This document shows, one piece after another, positions 8,269 to 17,410 of a stretch of DNA of 33,454 nucleotides. The notes beneath the pieces are model-generated. The model did no database searches, was not told the origin of the DNA, and worked only from the letters and a program-made list of their open reading frames with translations. Origin of the DNA: Desulfurococcales archaeon (GTDB lineage Archaea; Thermoproteota; Thermoprotei_A; Sulfolobales; Acidilobaceae); the NCBI GenBank assembly GCA_015520195.1, contig WAQN01000124.1, positions 1 through 33,454 of the forward strand. Direction: 5' to 3'. How positions within the stretch are numbered: position 1 is the stretch's first letter; each line of letters opens with the position of its first letter. The position numbers and the translations under genes were made by a program.

Positions 8269-9674
8269 ACGCCTCCATGAAAGGAGACCCTCTTAGCCTT
8301 ACAACTATTACAGAGCCGTATACTCTCTAACACACTACCCACAACTCCCCTTTCCTTTAGTCTAGCCTCAACTTTCTCCACGAGTTTAACTGAGCCTATG
8401 GGGGCTCCACAGCTAATACATCTAGCTATGTCTGAGTAAGCCTCTTCCACTACCATACCCTTTAATCCTCTCTTAGCCTCCCATTTAACTGTTATAGCAT
8501 CTTCAGGGCATGACTTCTCACACACCTTACAGGCTATGCAGTTGTCATACTTGAATAGGAGCTTTACCCCCTCATCACCCTTGACTTCTAGAGCGTTAGT
8601 GGGGCATGGGGTGACGCAGGCCCCACATAAAGTGCACTTGTCACCGTCAACGTATACTACGCCTGATGCTGGTATGCTTAGCAGAGCTTCTCCCATAGTT
8701 AAATGGACTAGCTCCCTTACATATCTCCGGGGATCACCTGGTAGATCCTCTTTAGGCTTCAGTACGCTCCCAGTCTTCACTACTACCTCATTCAGGGCCT
8801 CAGCCACATACGCAAGTCCAATGGATGCTATCTCCTCGAGTACATCAGCCATTCTAGGTTCAATGCGCTTTAAGGAGGGTGCATAAATGACTGGATAAAG
8901 CCCTTTTAACCCTAGCCTGGCTAGCATGTAGGGAGTCACCTCTACGATGGAGTCAACCGGGAAGACTAAGAGCGGACTTCTAAGCTTGTCGTGTTCAACT
9001 TCGTAGAGCTCACCTAAGTCTCTTAGGCTAACGATCAATACCAGTCCCCCAGCATCTAGGCTCCTGGATATTATTGAAGCATAGTATTCAACTCCATCCA
9101 CAGTAGTCCTAGGCATAGACAGAGCCTCTACAGGACATACATGCAAGCATAACCCACATGATGTACAGGCATCGACAACAACACTAGGGGGCTTGCCCTT
9201 AAGTGCATAGTATGGGCATAGATCCACGCATATAGAGCAACCCTTCAAACGCTCACAGCTGGTAGGATTGTAGAGTATAGGTGCATACAGATACTCCACC
9301 AGGGACTTCAGGGGATTAGAGAATAACTCCCTCCTACCAACCCTCTTCCTAGTGCTTATTCTATAATGAGCCTTCTTATACACACCAGCAGCTAGCCTAG
9401 AGTATCTAGCCTGGACTATAATAGCAGGGTCTACCATGCCCCTAGCCAGCTTATACTCGTACTGGGGATCGGAGAAGTCAATCATGAACGGGTTGTGACC
9501 TTCCCGCTCTAAATAGTCTATTATCTTGTTTACGTCGCTCCACGAGCTCGGATATGCAAGTAAGACGGGTTCCCCCTCCTCTATAAGTTTATAAGCCTTC
9601 CTAAGCAGCTCCTCCCTCGACTTATAGTATTGAGCATCGCCAACCCTTACCTGGCTGAGAGCAAGTATGGCCAA
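8265..9674 (-). CDS. Polyferredoxin with four [4Fe-4S]-type Cys motifs and a C-terminal CxxC...CxxC domain
   Basis: 469 aa (TTG start). CERLKGCSICVDLCP, CTSCGLCLHVCP, CTLCGACVTPCP, CIACKVCEKSCP, then CISCG...CNSCK. Converges on narJ. Confidence 0.88.
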   Translation of the reverse strand: MAILALSQVRVGDAQYYKSREELLRKAYKLIEEGEPVLLAYPSSWSDVNKIIDYLEREGHNPFMIDFSDPQYEYKLARGMVDPAIIVQARYSRLAAGVYKKAHYRISTRKRVGRRELFSNPLKSLVEYLYAPILYNPTSCERLKGCSICVDLCPYYALKGKPPSVVVDACTSCGLCLHVCPVEALSMPRTTVDGVEYYASIISRSLDAGGLVLIVSLRDLGELYEVEHDKLRSPLLVFPVDSIVEVTPYMLARLGLKGLYPVIYAPSLKRIEPRMADVLEEIASIGLAYVAEALNEVVVKTGSVLKPKEDLPGDPRRYVRELVHLTMGEALLSIPASGVVYVDGDKCTLCGACVTPCPTNALEVKGDEGVKLLFKYDNCIACKVCEKSCPEDAITVKWEAKRGLKGMVVEEAYSDIARCISCGAPIGSVKLVEKVEARLKERGVVGSVLESIRLCNSCKAKRVSFHGGV

Positions 9675-9756
9675 GACGCCTACACCACAACTATAATATT
9701 ATTAGGTATGATAGAAGGTTATAACGTGGACAATATCCCAAACGACTATACCGCGG

Positions 9757-10470
9757 TCAAGTATACCCTATAATAATCCTAGCTATACTGGGAACAGACT
9801 CAACCTTATACTCATAGACACGTGCATCACCCTCCTCAACCCTCTTTAGCCTAAGTATAAATCCCGATACATTAAGCAGCTTTGGCTTTCCAGCGCAAGA
9901 GGCCTTAACAGTCTCTAGTATTAGATCCCTAAGCATGAGCGATGCAGTCTTATAAGCTGGGTACAGCATAGATGTCTTATCTATCTCCTCAAGTTCCCCC
10001 CTCCTCTTCTCGGAATCCCTACTTATAAGCGACGATATTATAGCGTCACCCAAGGATACCGAGGCTAAGAGCACGCCTAACACCACTAATAGGATCGGGC
10101 TACCCTGGTCAAGCCTGAAGAGGCTTATGAGTATAGCCGCTTGTATTATCGATGACAGTACAACTGTAACCTTCTTATCCTCAATAGCCGCCTTTAACCT
10201 ACCGAGACTACTAACCTCCGGGTATATGTATTTAATCCTCTTAACACTTGAAATTGATGATTCAAGTTTATCGGGGTTAGTACATATACTGGTTGGAATG
10301 GAGGTCTTTATCATCCTCCCACTAACCTCTATGAATGTGTCAGCATACTCGCCGCTGAGGTATACTCTAATACTCTTCAACCTAGTTAAATCCTTGAATA
10401 TCCTAGACGCTATCCTAGCAGGGCTATACGCACTACCCCCACGTCTAATACCTCTACTGTTATACCCCAT
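9757..10470 (-). CDS. Uncharacterised membrane protein (about two TM helices)
   Basis: 237 aa. Hydrophobic VTVVLSSIIQAAILISLFRL and SPILLVVLGVLLASVSLGDAII; start overlaps the stop of the upstream phosphorylase gene by 1 nt. Confidence 0.65.
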   Translation of the reverse strand: MGYNSRGIRRGGSAYSPARIASRIFKDLTRLKSIRVYLSGEYADTFIEVSGRMIKTSIPTSICTNPDKLESSISSVKRIKYIYPEVSSLGRLKAAIEDKKVTVVLSSIIQAAILISLFRLDQGSPILLVVLGVLLASVSLGDAIISSLISRDSEKRRGELEEIDKTSMLYPAYKTASLMLRDLILETVKASCAGKPKLLNVSGFILRLKRVEEGDARVYEYKVESVPSIARIIIGYT

Positions 10471-11201
10471 TAATCCATCCCTACAAGGACATCCATAACT
10501 ACACGTGCTACATCTAATATCCTATCCCGGAGCTCGCTTGTACTCAGATGCTTATCGCCGCCAACAATGTTAGATACAATAAGGACGCATGCAGACATGA
10601 AATCCCTAATCCACGATAGAGCAAATAATGTTGCACACTCCATTTCCACAGCTACAGCGCCTCTAGAAGCCCAATAGTCGATGAACTCGCGATCCTCAGC
10701 GTAAAACGAGTCACTTGATACAACCGCTCCAAGGATGGGATTGAGGCCAGCCTTACTCAACTCCTCATATATCCTCGATGTCAGCAACGGGTTGGATCCA
10801 TTGGGTAGACATGATGATCTGCCACCCGCGTATCCACCTAACCCAGCACCACCGCAAGGGCTTGATGCTGACCCCGCTACAATTACATCTCCTATATCCA
10901 CGTTTTGTTTAAGTGATCCCGCTGTTCCCAGTCTAACGAAGACTCTGGAACCTAGCATGTAGAGCTCCTCCAGTACTATTGCTGCTGACGGGCCACCCAT
11001 GCCGTGGGTAGCTATTGTTACTGGCTCGTCCTTCCACTTGCCAGTGTATACTAGGAGGCCTCTATTATCGTTGACTAGCAGGGGTTCGTCTAAGAGTTCT
11101 TCTGCGATGAGGGTAGCTCTTGCAGGGTCACCTACTACTATAACCCTGCTAGCTACATCATCCCCTCTAGCCTTAATGTGTATTGGAGCCACTTTATCCA
11201 A
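10470..11201 (-). CDS. Nucleoside phosphorylase, S-methyl-5'-thioadenosine / purine nucleoside phosphorylase family
   Basis: RVIVVGDPARA, NDNRGLLVYTGKWKDEPVTIATHGMGGPSAAIVLEEL, VFVRLGTAGSL, SSDSFYAED, AVEMECATLFAL: typical PNP/UDP family, close to the Sulfolobus MTAP pattern. Confidence 0.93.
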   Translation of the reverse strand: MDKVAPIHIKARGDDVASRVIVVGDPARATLIAEELLDEPLLVNDNRGLLVYTGKWKDEPVTIATHGMGGPSAAIVLEELYMLGSRVFVRLGTAGSLKQNVDIGDVIVAGSASSPCGGAGLGGYAGGRSSCLPNGSNPLLTSRIYEELSKAGLNPILGAVVSSDSFYAEDREFIDYWASRGAVAVEMECATLFALSWIRDFMSACVLIVSNIVGGDKHLSTSELRDRILDVARVVMDVLVGMD

Positions 11202-11258
11202 CCCTTCCCTTGCTACGCTACACCATTAATTATAACTCCCAGCTAACAATATATTTAC

Positions 11259-12416
11259 ATGCATAGTATGACGTCGAATGCAAATAGAGAGGAGCAGGAT
11301 ACAGTGGCTAGGCGTAGAATAAAGCTGAAAGCAAGGATATGCCCCAGATGCGGGAGAGAGGTAGAGGAGACTATCGGAGGTCTATGCCCTGAGTGCTATG
11401 TAGACGTCTACAGGGTGGCTTCAATACCAGGTAGAGCAGAGTTCATATACTGCAAGTACTGTGGATCATACAAAGTCCAGGGCTCATGGACTCAGCCGCT
11501 AGGTTCAATTGAGGAGACATTGAACACGTACCTATTCACATATTATACTAAGAGGTTGAGACCTACAACCCACATAGATGAGGCGTGGATAGAGGACATA
11601 ATAGTTCCAGGAAATATAACTGGCCCAGGCACCTATAGGGTTAGGGTATCCATTAAGGGTAGGAGCGGCGACTTAATCCTAAAGGAAGACGCCACGGCAA
11701 TAGTTAAAGTGAGTCTAGGTGTATGCCCTACCTGCACCAACAGGATCACCAAGAGGGGGTATGAGGCAGTAATCCAGGTTAGGGGATCCAAGGGCAGACT
11801 CACATCGAACATGAGGAGTAGAGTTGACGAGATACTACTAGGGCTAGATGAGAGGATGAAGGAGTCCATAATATCGTTAGAGGAGCAAAAGGAGGGTATA
11901 GATATACTAGTCCAGGATGCGGCGACTGCAAGGCTGATAGCGGCAAAGCTAAAGACAAGCCTAATGGCTAGGGTCACCGAGACGTATAAACTGGCTGGCA
12001 GGAGAAGTGATGGTAGGAGGATCGGGAAACTCACACTAGCAGTTAGAATACCCGATTTAAACCCCGGTGATGTTCTATCAATCAGAGGCACACCCCACAT
12101 TTACCTAGGCCAGGCTAGGAGCGGTGCACTTGTTGTTGACATGGAGAGTGGAGAGGAGAGAGTAGTCAGCAGCGATGAGCTCTGGAGTGGCGTAGGAGAC
12201 CATATAGTAGTCGATGAGAGACGTCTTCTACTAATAAGCTCCACCAGGGATAGTGTGGTGTTTCTAGATGCAGACAGAGGCTATAGGAGCGTCCTAGAGT
12301 ATCCATCGAGCCTAGTTAAGGTGCTAGTAGGGGATTTCAAGGAGGGGCGAGAGTTTAAAGCCTACATACATGGATCAAGAGTATACGTGGTGAAGGAGGT
12401 AACGGAATATGGCTAG
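11259..12416 (+). CDS. NMD3-like 60S export/ribosome maturation factor family protein
   Basis: CPRCGREVEETIGGLCPECYVDVYRV...YCKYCGSYKVQGSW...CPTCTNRI zinc motifs; 385 aa; next to aIF1A and RIO1. Confidence 0.9.
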   Translation: MHSMTSNANREEQDTVARRRIKLKARICPRCGREVEETIGGLCPECYVDVYRVASIPGRAEFIYCKYCGSYKVQGSWTQPLGSIEETLNTYLFTYYTKRLRPTTHIDEAWIEDIIVPGNITGPGTYRVRVSIKGRSGDLILKEDATAIVKVSLGVCPTCTNRITKRGYEAVIQVRGSKGRLTSNMRSRVDEILLGLDERMKESIISLEEQKEGIDILVQDAATARLIAAKLKTSLMARVTETYKLAGRRSDGRRIGKLTLAVRIPDLNPGDVLSIRGTPHIYLGQARSGALVVDMESGEERVVSSDELWSGVGDHIVVDERRLLLISSTRDSVVFLDADRGYRSVLEYPSSLVKVLVGDFKEGREFKAYIHGSRVYVVKEVTEYG

Positions 12417-12741
12417 AGGCAAGAGAAGAGGCGAAGAAAAGAGGGGAGAAGTACCCCTCCCAAGCGATGAGGAAGGCACTATCCTGTGCGTTGTGAGGAG
12501 GAATATTGGAGGAGGATTCCTAGAGGTTCTATGCACCGATGGAGAAGTCTATAAGGCCTGGATACCAGGCAAGATGAGGCGACGTGTATGGATGAGAGAA
12601 GGAGACCTTATCCTATTCCTCCCTTGGGGAACCCCTGATAAGAAGGGTGAAGTAGTTCATAGATACGTCAGGGACGAGGTCAGGAAGCTGATAGACATGG
12701 GATTAATTACAGAGGAGTTCCTAGAGGAGGTAGTAGAATAG
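12409..12741 (+). CDS. eif1a: Translation initiation factor aIF1A (S1/OB fold)
   Basis: 110 aa. EEGTILCVVRRNIGGGFLEVLCTDGEVYKAWIPGKMRRRVWMREGDLILFLPW. Confidence 0.96.
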   Translation: MARGKRRGEEKRGEVPLPSDEEGTILCVVRRNIGGGFLEVLCTDGEVYKAWIPGKMRRRVWMREGDLILFLPWGTPDKKGEVVHRYVRDEVRKLIDMGLITEEFLEEVVE

Positions 12742-12742
12742 T

Positions 12743-13531
12743 TTGAGGAAAAAGGCGAGGAGGCTAAAAAGAGTAAGGGAAGAGGAGGAAAGGATAAAGG
12801 ATAGAGACATAGTAAAGACGGTTGAAGAAGTATTCGATGCCTTCACAATGGGACACCTATACAATCTAGAACGGAGAGGCGTCATATGGGAGCTTAAAGG
12901 TGTCATAAGCTCTGGTAAAGAGGCGCGCGTGTATTGGGGTATAGGCAGGAAGGGGGAGGATCTAGCAGTAAAGATATACCTTTCAGCCACGGCCGAGTTC
13001 AGGCGAGGTATAAGGAAGTATATAATAGGTGATCCTAGATTCGAGGATATACCACCAGGTAACTTTAGAAAGTTGATTTACGAGTGGGCTAGGAAGGAGT
13101 ATAGGAACCTGAGGAGAATGAATGACGCAGGGGTTAGGGTTCCGGCTCCCATAGCATACTCAGGTAATATAGTAGTCATGGAATTCCTGGGGGAGGAGGG
13201 CTACAGAGCCCCACTGCTACTTGAAGTCATAGAGGAGCTATCGTTGGAGGAGGTAGAGGCCATTTATGAGGATCTAAAAGAGCAGTTAACTAGGATAGTG
13301 TGTAAAGCTAGACTAATACACGCGGATCTAAGCGAGTACAACATAGTCTACTGGAAGGGGAAACCCTGGATCATAGATGTAGCGCAAGCAGTCCACCATG
13401 GCCACCCCCACGCAGTAGAGTTCCTTGAGAGGGACATATGGAATATACATAAATTCTTCTCCCAATACATAAACGTGGAACCACTAAATGAGCTCCAGCG
13501 GGTGTACATGGAATGCCTGACGAGGGAGTAG
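12743..13531 (+). CDS. RIO1-type serine protein kinase
   Basis: GVISSGKEARVYWGIGRKGEDLAVKIYLSATAEFRRGIRKYIIGDPRF; LIHADLSEYNIVYWKGKPWIIDVAQAVHHGHPHAVEFLERDI. Confidence 0.97.
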   Translation: MRKKARRLKRVREEEERIKDRDIVKTVEEVFDAFTMGHLYNLERRGVIWELKGVISSGKEARVYWGIGRKGEDLAVKIYLSATAEFRRGIRKYIIGDPRFEDIPPGNFRKLIYEWARKEYRNLRRMNDAGVRVPAPIAYSGNIVVMEFLGEEGYRAPLLLEVIEELSLEEVEAIYEDLKEQLTRIVCKARLIHADLSEYNIVYWKGKPWIIDVAQAVHHGHPHAVEFLERDIWNIHKFFSQYINVEPLNELQRVYMECLTRE

Positions 13532-14115
13532 AGAGGATACCGATCCCGAGAATATATGTGAGGATACCGCCAGAACGCCTCGGGGCCATTATAGGTCAAG
13601 AGGGGTCTATAAAGAAGGAAATAATGGAGAAGACGGGTACATTGATAACAGTTGATACTGAGAATTCCCTAGTGGTTATAGAACCAGAAGCTCCAGGCAT
13701 ACCCCCTATAAATTTGATGAAAGCCCAGGAGATCGTAAAGGCGATAGCCTACGGGTTTCCCCCAGATAAGGCACTCAGACTAATAGATGAGGAGCAAATA
13801 CTAGTCATAGTAGACCTAAAACAGATAGTGGGGGACTCGCCAAACCACCTAAAGAGGGTAAAGGCTAGGATAATAGGTGAAAGGGGGAGGGCTAGGAAAA
13901 CCCTAGAAGAGTTAACCGGGACATACATACACGTGGGGGACAACTACGTAGCCATAATAGGCGACTATGAAAGAGCGATGGCTGCTAAAAAGGCTGTAGA
14001 GATGCTTGCAGAGGGTAGAATGCATAGTACAGTATATAAACACTTGGACAGGATACTTAGAGAGATAAGGAGAAGGGAGCATCTCAAATACTGGGCTAAA
14101 GATGAATTATACTAG
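13513..14115 (+). CDS. KH-domain RNA-binding protein (Dim2/Pno1-like)
   Basis: IPERLGAIIGQEGSIKKEIMEKTGTLITVDTENS and VKARIIGERGRARKTLEELTGTYIHVGDNYVAIIGDYERAMAAKKAVEMLAEG: two KH domains; overlaps the RIO1 gene by 19 nt. Confidence 0.94.
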   Translation: MPDEGVERIPIPRIYVRIPPERLGAIIGQEGSIKKEIMEKTGTLITVDTENSLVVIEPEAPGIPPINLMKAQEIVKAIAYGFPPDKALRLIDEEQILVIVDLKQIVGDSPNHLKRVKARIIGERGRARKTLEELTGTYIHVGDNYVAIIGDYERAMAAKKAVEMLAEGRMHSTVYKHLDRILREIRRREHLKYWAKDELY

Positions 14116-14229
14116 ACAGACTAGCACTGAAAGCCCATTAGATGCGATCAACAAATTTACATTATTCCCCTCATAGTCTAATGTTTAAATAATTCATAGT
14201 ATACTATGCCATAGAGATCACTTATAGAG

Positions 14230-14643
14230 GTGGTTCTCCAAGTGAGTGAAAGCGAATGTAGGATCAGGGTATATGGAGGAGGTAAAGCTATAGATTCAGT
14301 GCTCGATTCCATAAAGGAGGAGGTGTATAGATACAACACCTTAATATCAAAGACTGGTTACTACCTAAAACCCGTACATAAAGTGTATAAAAGGAGAAGT
14401 GATGGAAGTATTAAGGTATATGAATATTATGGTAGATACTGGTGGAGATTCAAGGAGGCTAGGGGAGGGAAGAGGCTAGTCTACGCTGGAAAAGAGAAGC
14501 CTAAGGGTCTACCCTCGCCACCACGGATACCCCTTGAAGGCTTATCTGTAATAAGGGAGGATGGAGACGTTATAGTTGATTGTAGGGATTACAATAAATA
14601 CATTGAGGTGTTTAAAGGGCTAAAGGCTGAGAGAACCTTCTAG
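14230..14643 (+). CDS. Uncharacterised small protein (likely start GTG 14242)
   Basis: 137 aa ORF with no overlapping alternative; SD-like GAGGTGG at 14227-14233 upstream of GTG 14242; TATA-like TTTAAATAA near 14184. Confidence 0.6.
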   Translation: MVLQVSESECRIRVYGGGKAIDSVLDSIKEEVYRYNTLISKTGYYLKPVHKVYKRRSDGSIKVYEYYGRYWWRFKEARGGKRLVYAGKEKPKGLPSPPRIPLEGLSVIREDGDVIVDCRDYNKYIEVFKGLKAERTF

Positions 14644-14758
14644 GCGGGCTTGGATGCAGGCATTGGTGATTCACGTGGGATAGGGGCAGAGTTTTAATTA
14701 TAACTCGGAATGCAACTATTAAGGTGGTATGGAGCGGTTGATGCTGAGAGGTTGACTT

Positions 14759-15595
14759 ATGACGCCAGTTGTAGGGATGATCTCAGACTTTGGAGAAGGC
14801 CCATATACTGGGATAATGAGGGCTGTTGTGAGGAGCATTGCTGGCAATGCAGACATCATAGATCTAGACCATACCGTTCCGAGTTATAGCGTGCTGGCTG
14901 GAGCCTATGTGACCCTATACAGCTATCAATGGCTTCCCCGGGGAAGCATAGTACTAGTCGTTGTAGACCCCGGCGTCGGCTCGGCGAGAGAGGCCATAGC
15001 AGTAAAAGCTGGAGACTACTACTTTGTCGGCCCTAATAATGGGGTTATGTTCCCCGCTATAAAGAGAGAAGGCTTTAAGAGGGGTGTAGCACTAAGCCCT
15101 AGGAGGGTCGTGTCTCTGGCTTCTGAGAGGTTCAGGGGTAAGCTATTCAGGCCTAGGTGGATCGTGTCAAGCACATTTCATGGCAGAGACGTCTTTGCTC
15201 CAGCAGCCGCATTGATCGCTTCTGGGATAGACTTGGAAGAGCTCGGGGATCCTATAGATGCATCTGACCTAAGGGATATCAGGATAGATTATATAGAGAG
15301 AGTGGAGGAGGGATACAAGGCTATGGTTGTATACATAGACAAATTCGGTAATGTTGCGTTAAGCGCACGTGAACACTCAATGCCTCTAAGCGGGGTTAGA
15401 AGGGTTGCCATAGAAACGAGTATTGGCACCTTTCATGCACAGGTGGGTAGAACCTTTTCAGATGTAAATCCGGGGGACTTAGTCGTGTATGTTAATAGTT
15501 TCGGGCATTACGAGATAGCTGTTAATCAAGGGAATGCTTCGAACAAGTTAAGCATTGATATAGGAGAGAAGCTAATAGTAATACCACTAGCCTGA
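14759..15595 (+). CDS. SAM hydroxide adenosyltransferase family protein (former DUF62)
   Basis: GMISDFGEGPYTGIMRAVV, VVDPGVGSAREAIAV, VGPNNGVMFPA, SSTFHGRDVFAPAAA, VYIDKFGNVALS. Confidence 0.93.
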   Translation: MTPVVGMISDFGEGPYTGIMRAVVRSIAGNADIIDLDHTVPSYSVLAGAYVTLYSYQWLPRGSIVLVVVDPGVGSAREAIAVKAGDYYFVGPNNGVMFPAIKREGFKRGVALSPRRVVSLASERFRGKLFRPRWIVSSTFHGRDVFAPAAALIASGIDLEELGDPIDASDLRDIRIDYIERVEEGYKAMVVYIDKFGNVALSAREHSMPLSGVRRVAIETSIGTFHAQVGRTFSDVNPGDLVVYVNSFGHYEIAVNQGNASNKLSIDIGEKLIVIPLA

Positions 15596-15684
15596 AGTTC
15601 TAGGGAGATGTGTAACCTAATAACCTAATAATTAAATTATTTTTATAGCCTCTCTACAGGGGTGGGATTGGGTTTTACCGAATT

Positions 15685-16224
15685 CTATTTTATGGCTTTG
15701 AGTATAGCTTCTAGCAGCATTTTAGAAGCCTCCTCTGGACTTGTAGACTCCGTATCGATGACTAAGTCAGGGTTTTCTGGGGCCTCATAGGGGTCACTTA
15801 TCCCAGTCATATGTTTTATCTCGCCTCTCATAGCCTTGACATATAGGCCTTTAGGATCTCTCTTTATGACCGTATCTAAGCTAGCTTTCACGTAGACCTC
15901 TATGAATTCAGCCTCCTCTCCTATTATGTTTCTAACCATCCTTCTTGCCTCTCTGTACGGTGACACGAAGCTACAGATGACTATGACGCCATTTCTAGCT
16001 AGCAGGCGGGCTATCCATGCTATCCTCTTCAAATGCCTCATCCTCTCCTCTCTAGTGAACCCAGCTCCCTCGCTTACAGTGGTTCTAGCCCAGTCTCCAT
16101 CCAGTACTTCAACCCTGTAACCCATATCCTTTAACGCTCTCTCAGCCATCCTGGCGATAGTAGTCTTCCCGCTACCTGGCAGACCTGTAAGCCAGGCAAC
16201 GACTCCCTTATCCAAGCACTTCAT
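15685..16224 (-). CDS. cysC: Adenylylsulfate (APS) kinase
   Basis: AWLTGLPGSGKTTIARMAERAL, VEVLDGDWARTTVSEGAGFTREERMRHLKRIAWIARLLARNGVIVICSFVSPYREARR, IEVYVKASLDTVIKRDPKGLYVKAMRGEIKHMTGISDPYEAPENPDLVIDT. Confidence 0.95.
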   Translation of the reverse strand: MKCLDKGVVAWLTGLPGSGKTTIARMAERALKDMGYRVEVLDGDWARTTVSEGAGFTREERMRHLKRIAWIARLLARNGVIVICSFVSPYREARRMVRNIIGEEAEFIEVYVKASLDTVIKRDPKGLYVKAMRGEIKHMTGISDPYEAPENPDLVIDTESTSPEEASKMLLEAILKAIK

Positions 16225-16369
16225 CAGGTAACCCCCATAAGTAAATTAGCCTCCAAACGAGCTATTAGCTAGTTGAAGTTTTAAACCCTCCCCGAGCTAC
16301 TACTAGAGGGTTAACACGGCTATAGACCCTCCCTTAATGGGTGTGGAGAGAGCATCGGGGTGGGAATTA

Positions 16370-17185
16370 ATGGTTAAAATACTTGTGACGAATGATGACG
16401 GAGTCCATAGCCAGGGCCTGAAGATACTAGCTGACTCCATGATGAGTCTAGGCAAGGTGTACGTGGTAGCTCCTGAGACCCCGAAGAGTGCTAGTGGGTT
16501 AGGGATAACACTTCATAAACCCCTACGCTTAGAGAAGATTAGATATTGGAATATGGACATATACATTACCAATGGAACACCGAGTGACGTAGTGTACCTG
16601 ACGCTAAATGAGCTGACAACATCCCTAGACCTAACAGTATCCGGGGTGAATGTAGGGGACAACACTAGCATACAAGTCATACTATCAAGCGGCACTATAG
16701 GGGCAGCAGCACAGGCAGCGCTACTCGGGATCCCAGCAATAGCGTTTTCAGCCAACGTGGATGATGCCAGCGAATTTGAAGACGAGGAATACGCTAAGAT
16801 GATAAAATCAGTTACAAGAGCCATAGCGAAAGCTGTTATAGATGGGGGATTACCAGAAAACGTTGACTTATTAAGTGTAAACTATCCGCGAAGGATAACT
16901 CCTGACACAAAAGTCAAGATAACAAGGCCCGCGAAGATAAAGTTCCAGCAGAAAGTCAACGTAAACTATGACCCCTATGGAAGAAAATACTATTGGCTGT
17001 ACGGTAAAATAGTGGATCCAATACCAGGAACAGACGTCTATACGGTCTACATAGAGAAAGCCATAGCAATCACCCCTGTAAAACTCGACTTCTATCCCTC
17101 CCTGGGAGGGGAGATAGAGGCAGAGCTCAAACATATACTCTTGGCCGCCGAAAAAGGCTTAAGGCATGTGATAAAGACTGTGTGA
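16370..17185 (+). CDS. surE: 5'/3'-nucleotidase SurE (ORF extends to 16337; canonical start at 16370)
   Basis: MVKILVTNDDGVHSQGLKILADSM...VYVVAPETPKSASGLGITLHKPLRL...GTPSDVVYLTLNEL...SGVNVGDN...SSGTIGAAAQAALLGIPAIAFS; SD GGGGTGG before ATG 16370. Confidence 0.95.
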   Translation: MVKILVTNDDGVHSQGLKILADSMMSLGKVYVVAPETPKSASGLGITLHKPLRLEKIRYWNMDIYITNGTPSDVVYLTLNELTTSLDLTVSGVNVGDNTSIQVILSSGTIGAAAQAALLGIPAIAFSANVDDASEFEDEEYAKMIKSVTRAIAKAVIDGGLPENVDLLSVNYPRRITPDTKVKITRPAKIKFQQKVNVNYDPYGRKYYWLYGKIVDPIPGTDVYTVYIEKAIAITPVKLDFYPSLGGEIEAELKHILLAAEKGLRHVIKTV

Positions 17186-17410
17186 AGAATAAAGCTTCCC
17201 AACCTAACACATGTCCTCCCAATATCCTTGACATCCAGAGTCACCGTTGTATTACAGTCCTCCCTAAACAGGGAATTACAGCAGGTGGACTAGCTAGTCC
17301 TGACTTATCAACAAGAGGTGATCTACGTAACAAACATCCGTAAGTTGAAGGCTTATAGGCTCTCTGCAATTATCTCCGTAGAAATCATGAAAAGAGGATG
17401 GTAGTGGGGG

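Noticed and set aside
8536-8886. 116-aa plus-strand ORF inside the polyferredoxin
   Set aside because: Opposite a protein with intact Cys motifs; low-complexity Ser/Thr/Pro composition.
11633-12100. 155-aa antisense ORF in the NMD3 gene
   Set aside because: Shadow ORF opposite a clear conserved gene; Ser/Leu-rich composition typical of reverse-frame artefacts.
15615-15632. AACCTAAT x2 direct repeat between convergent genes
   Set aside because: Only two 8-bp copies in AT-rich sequence; not enough to call a repeat element.
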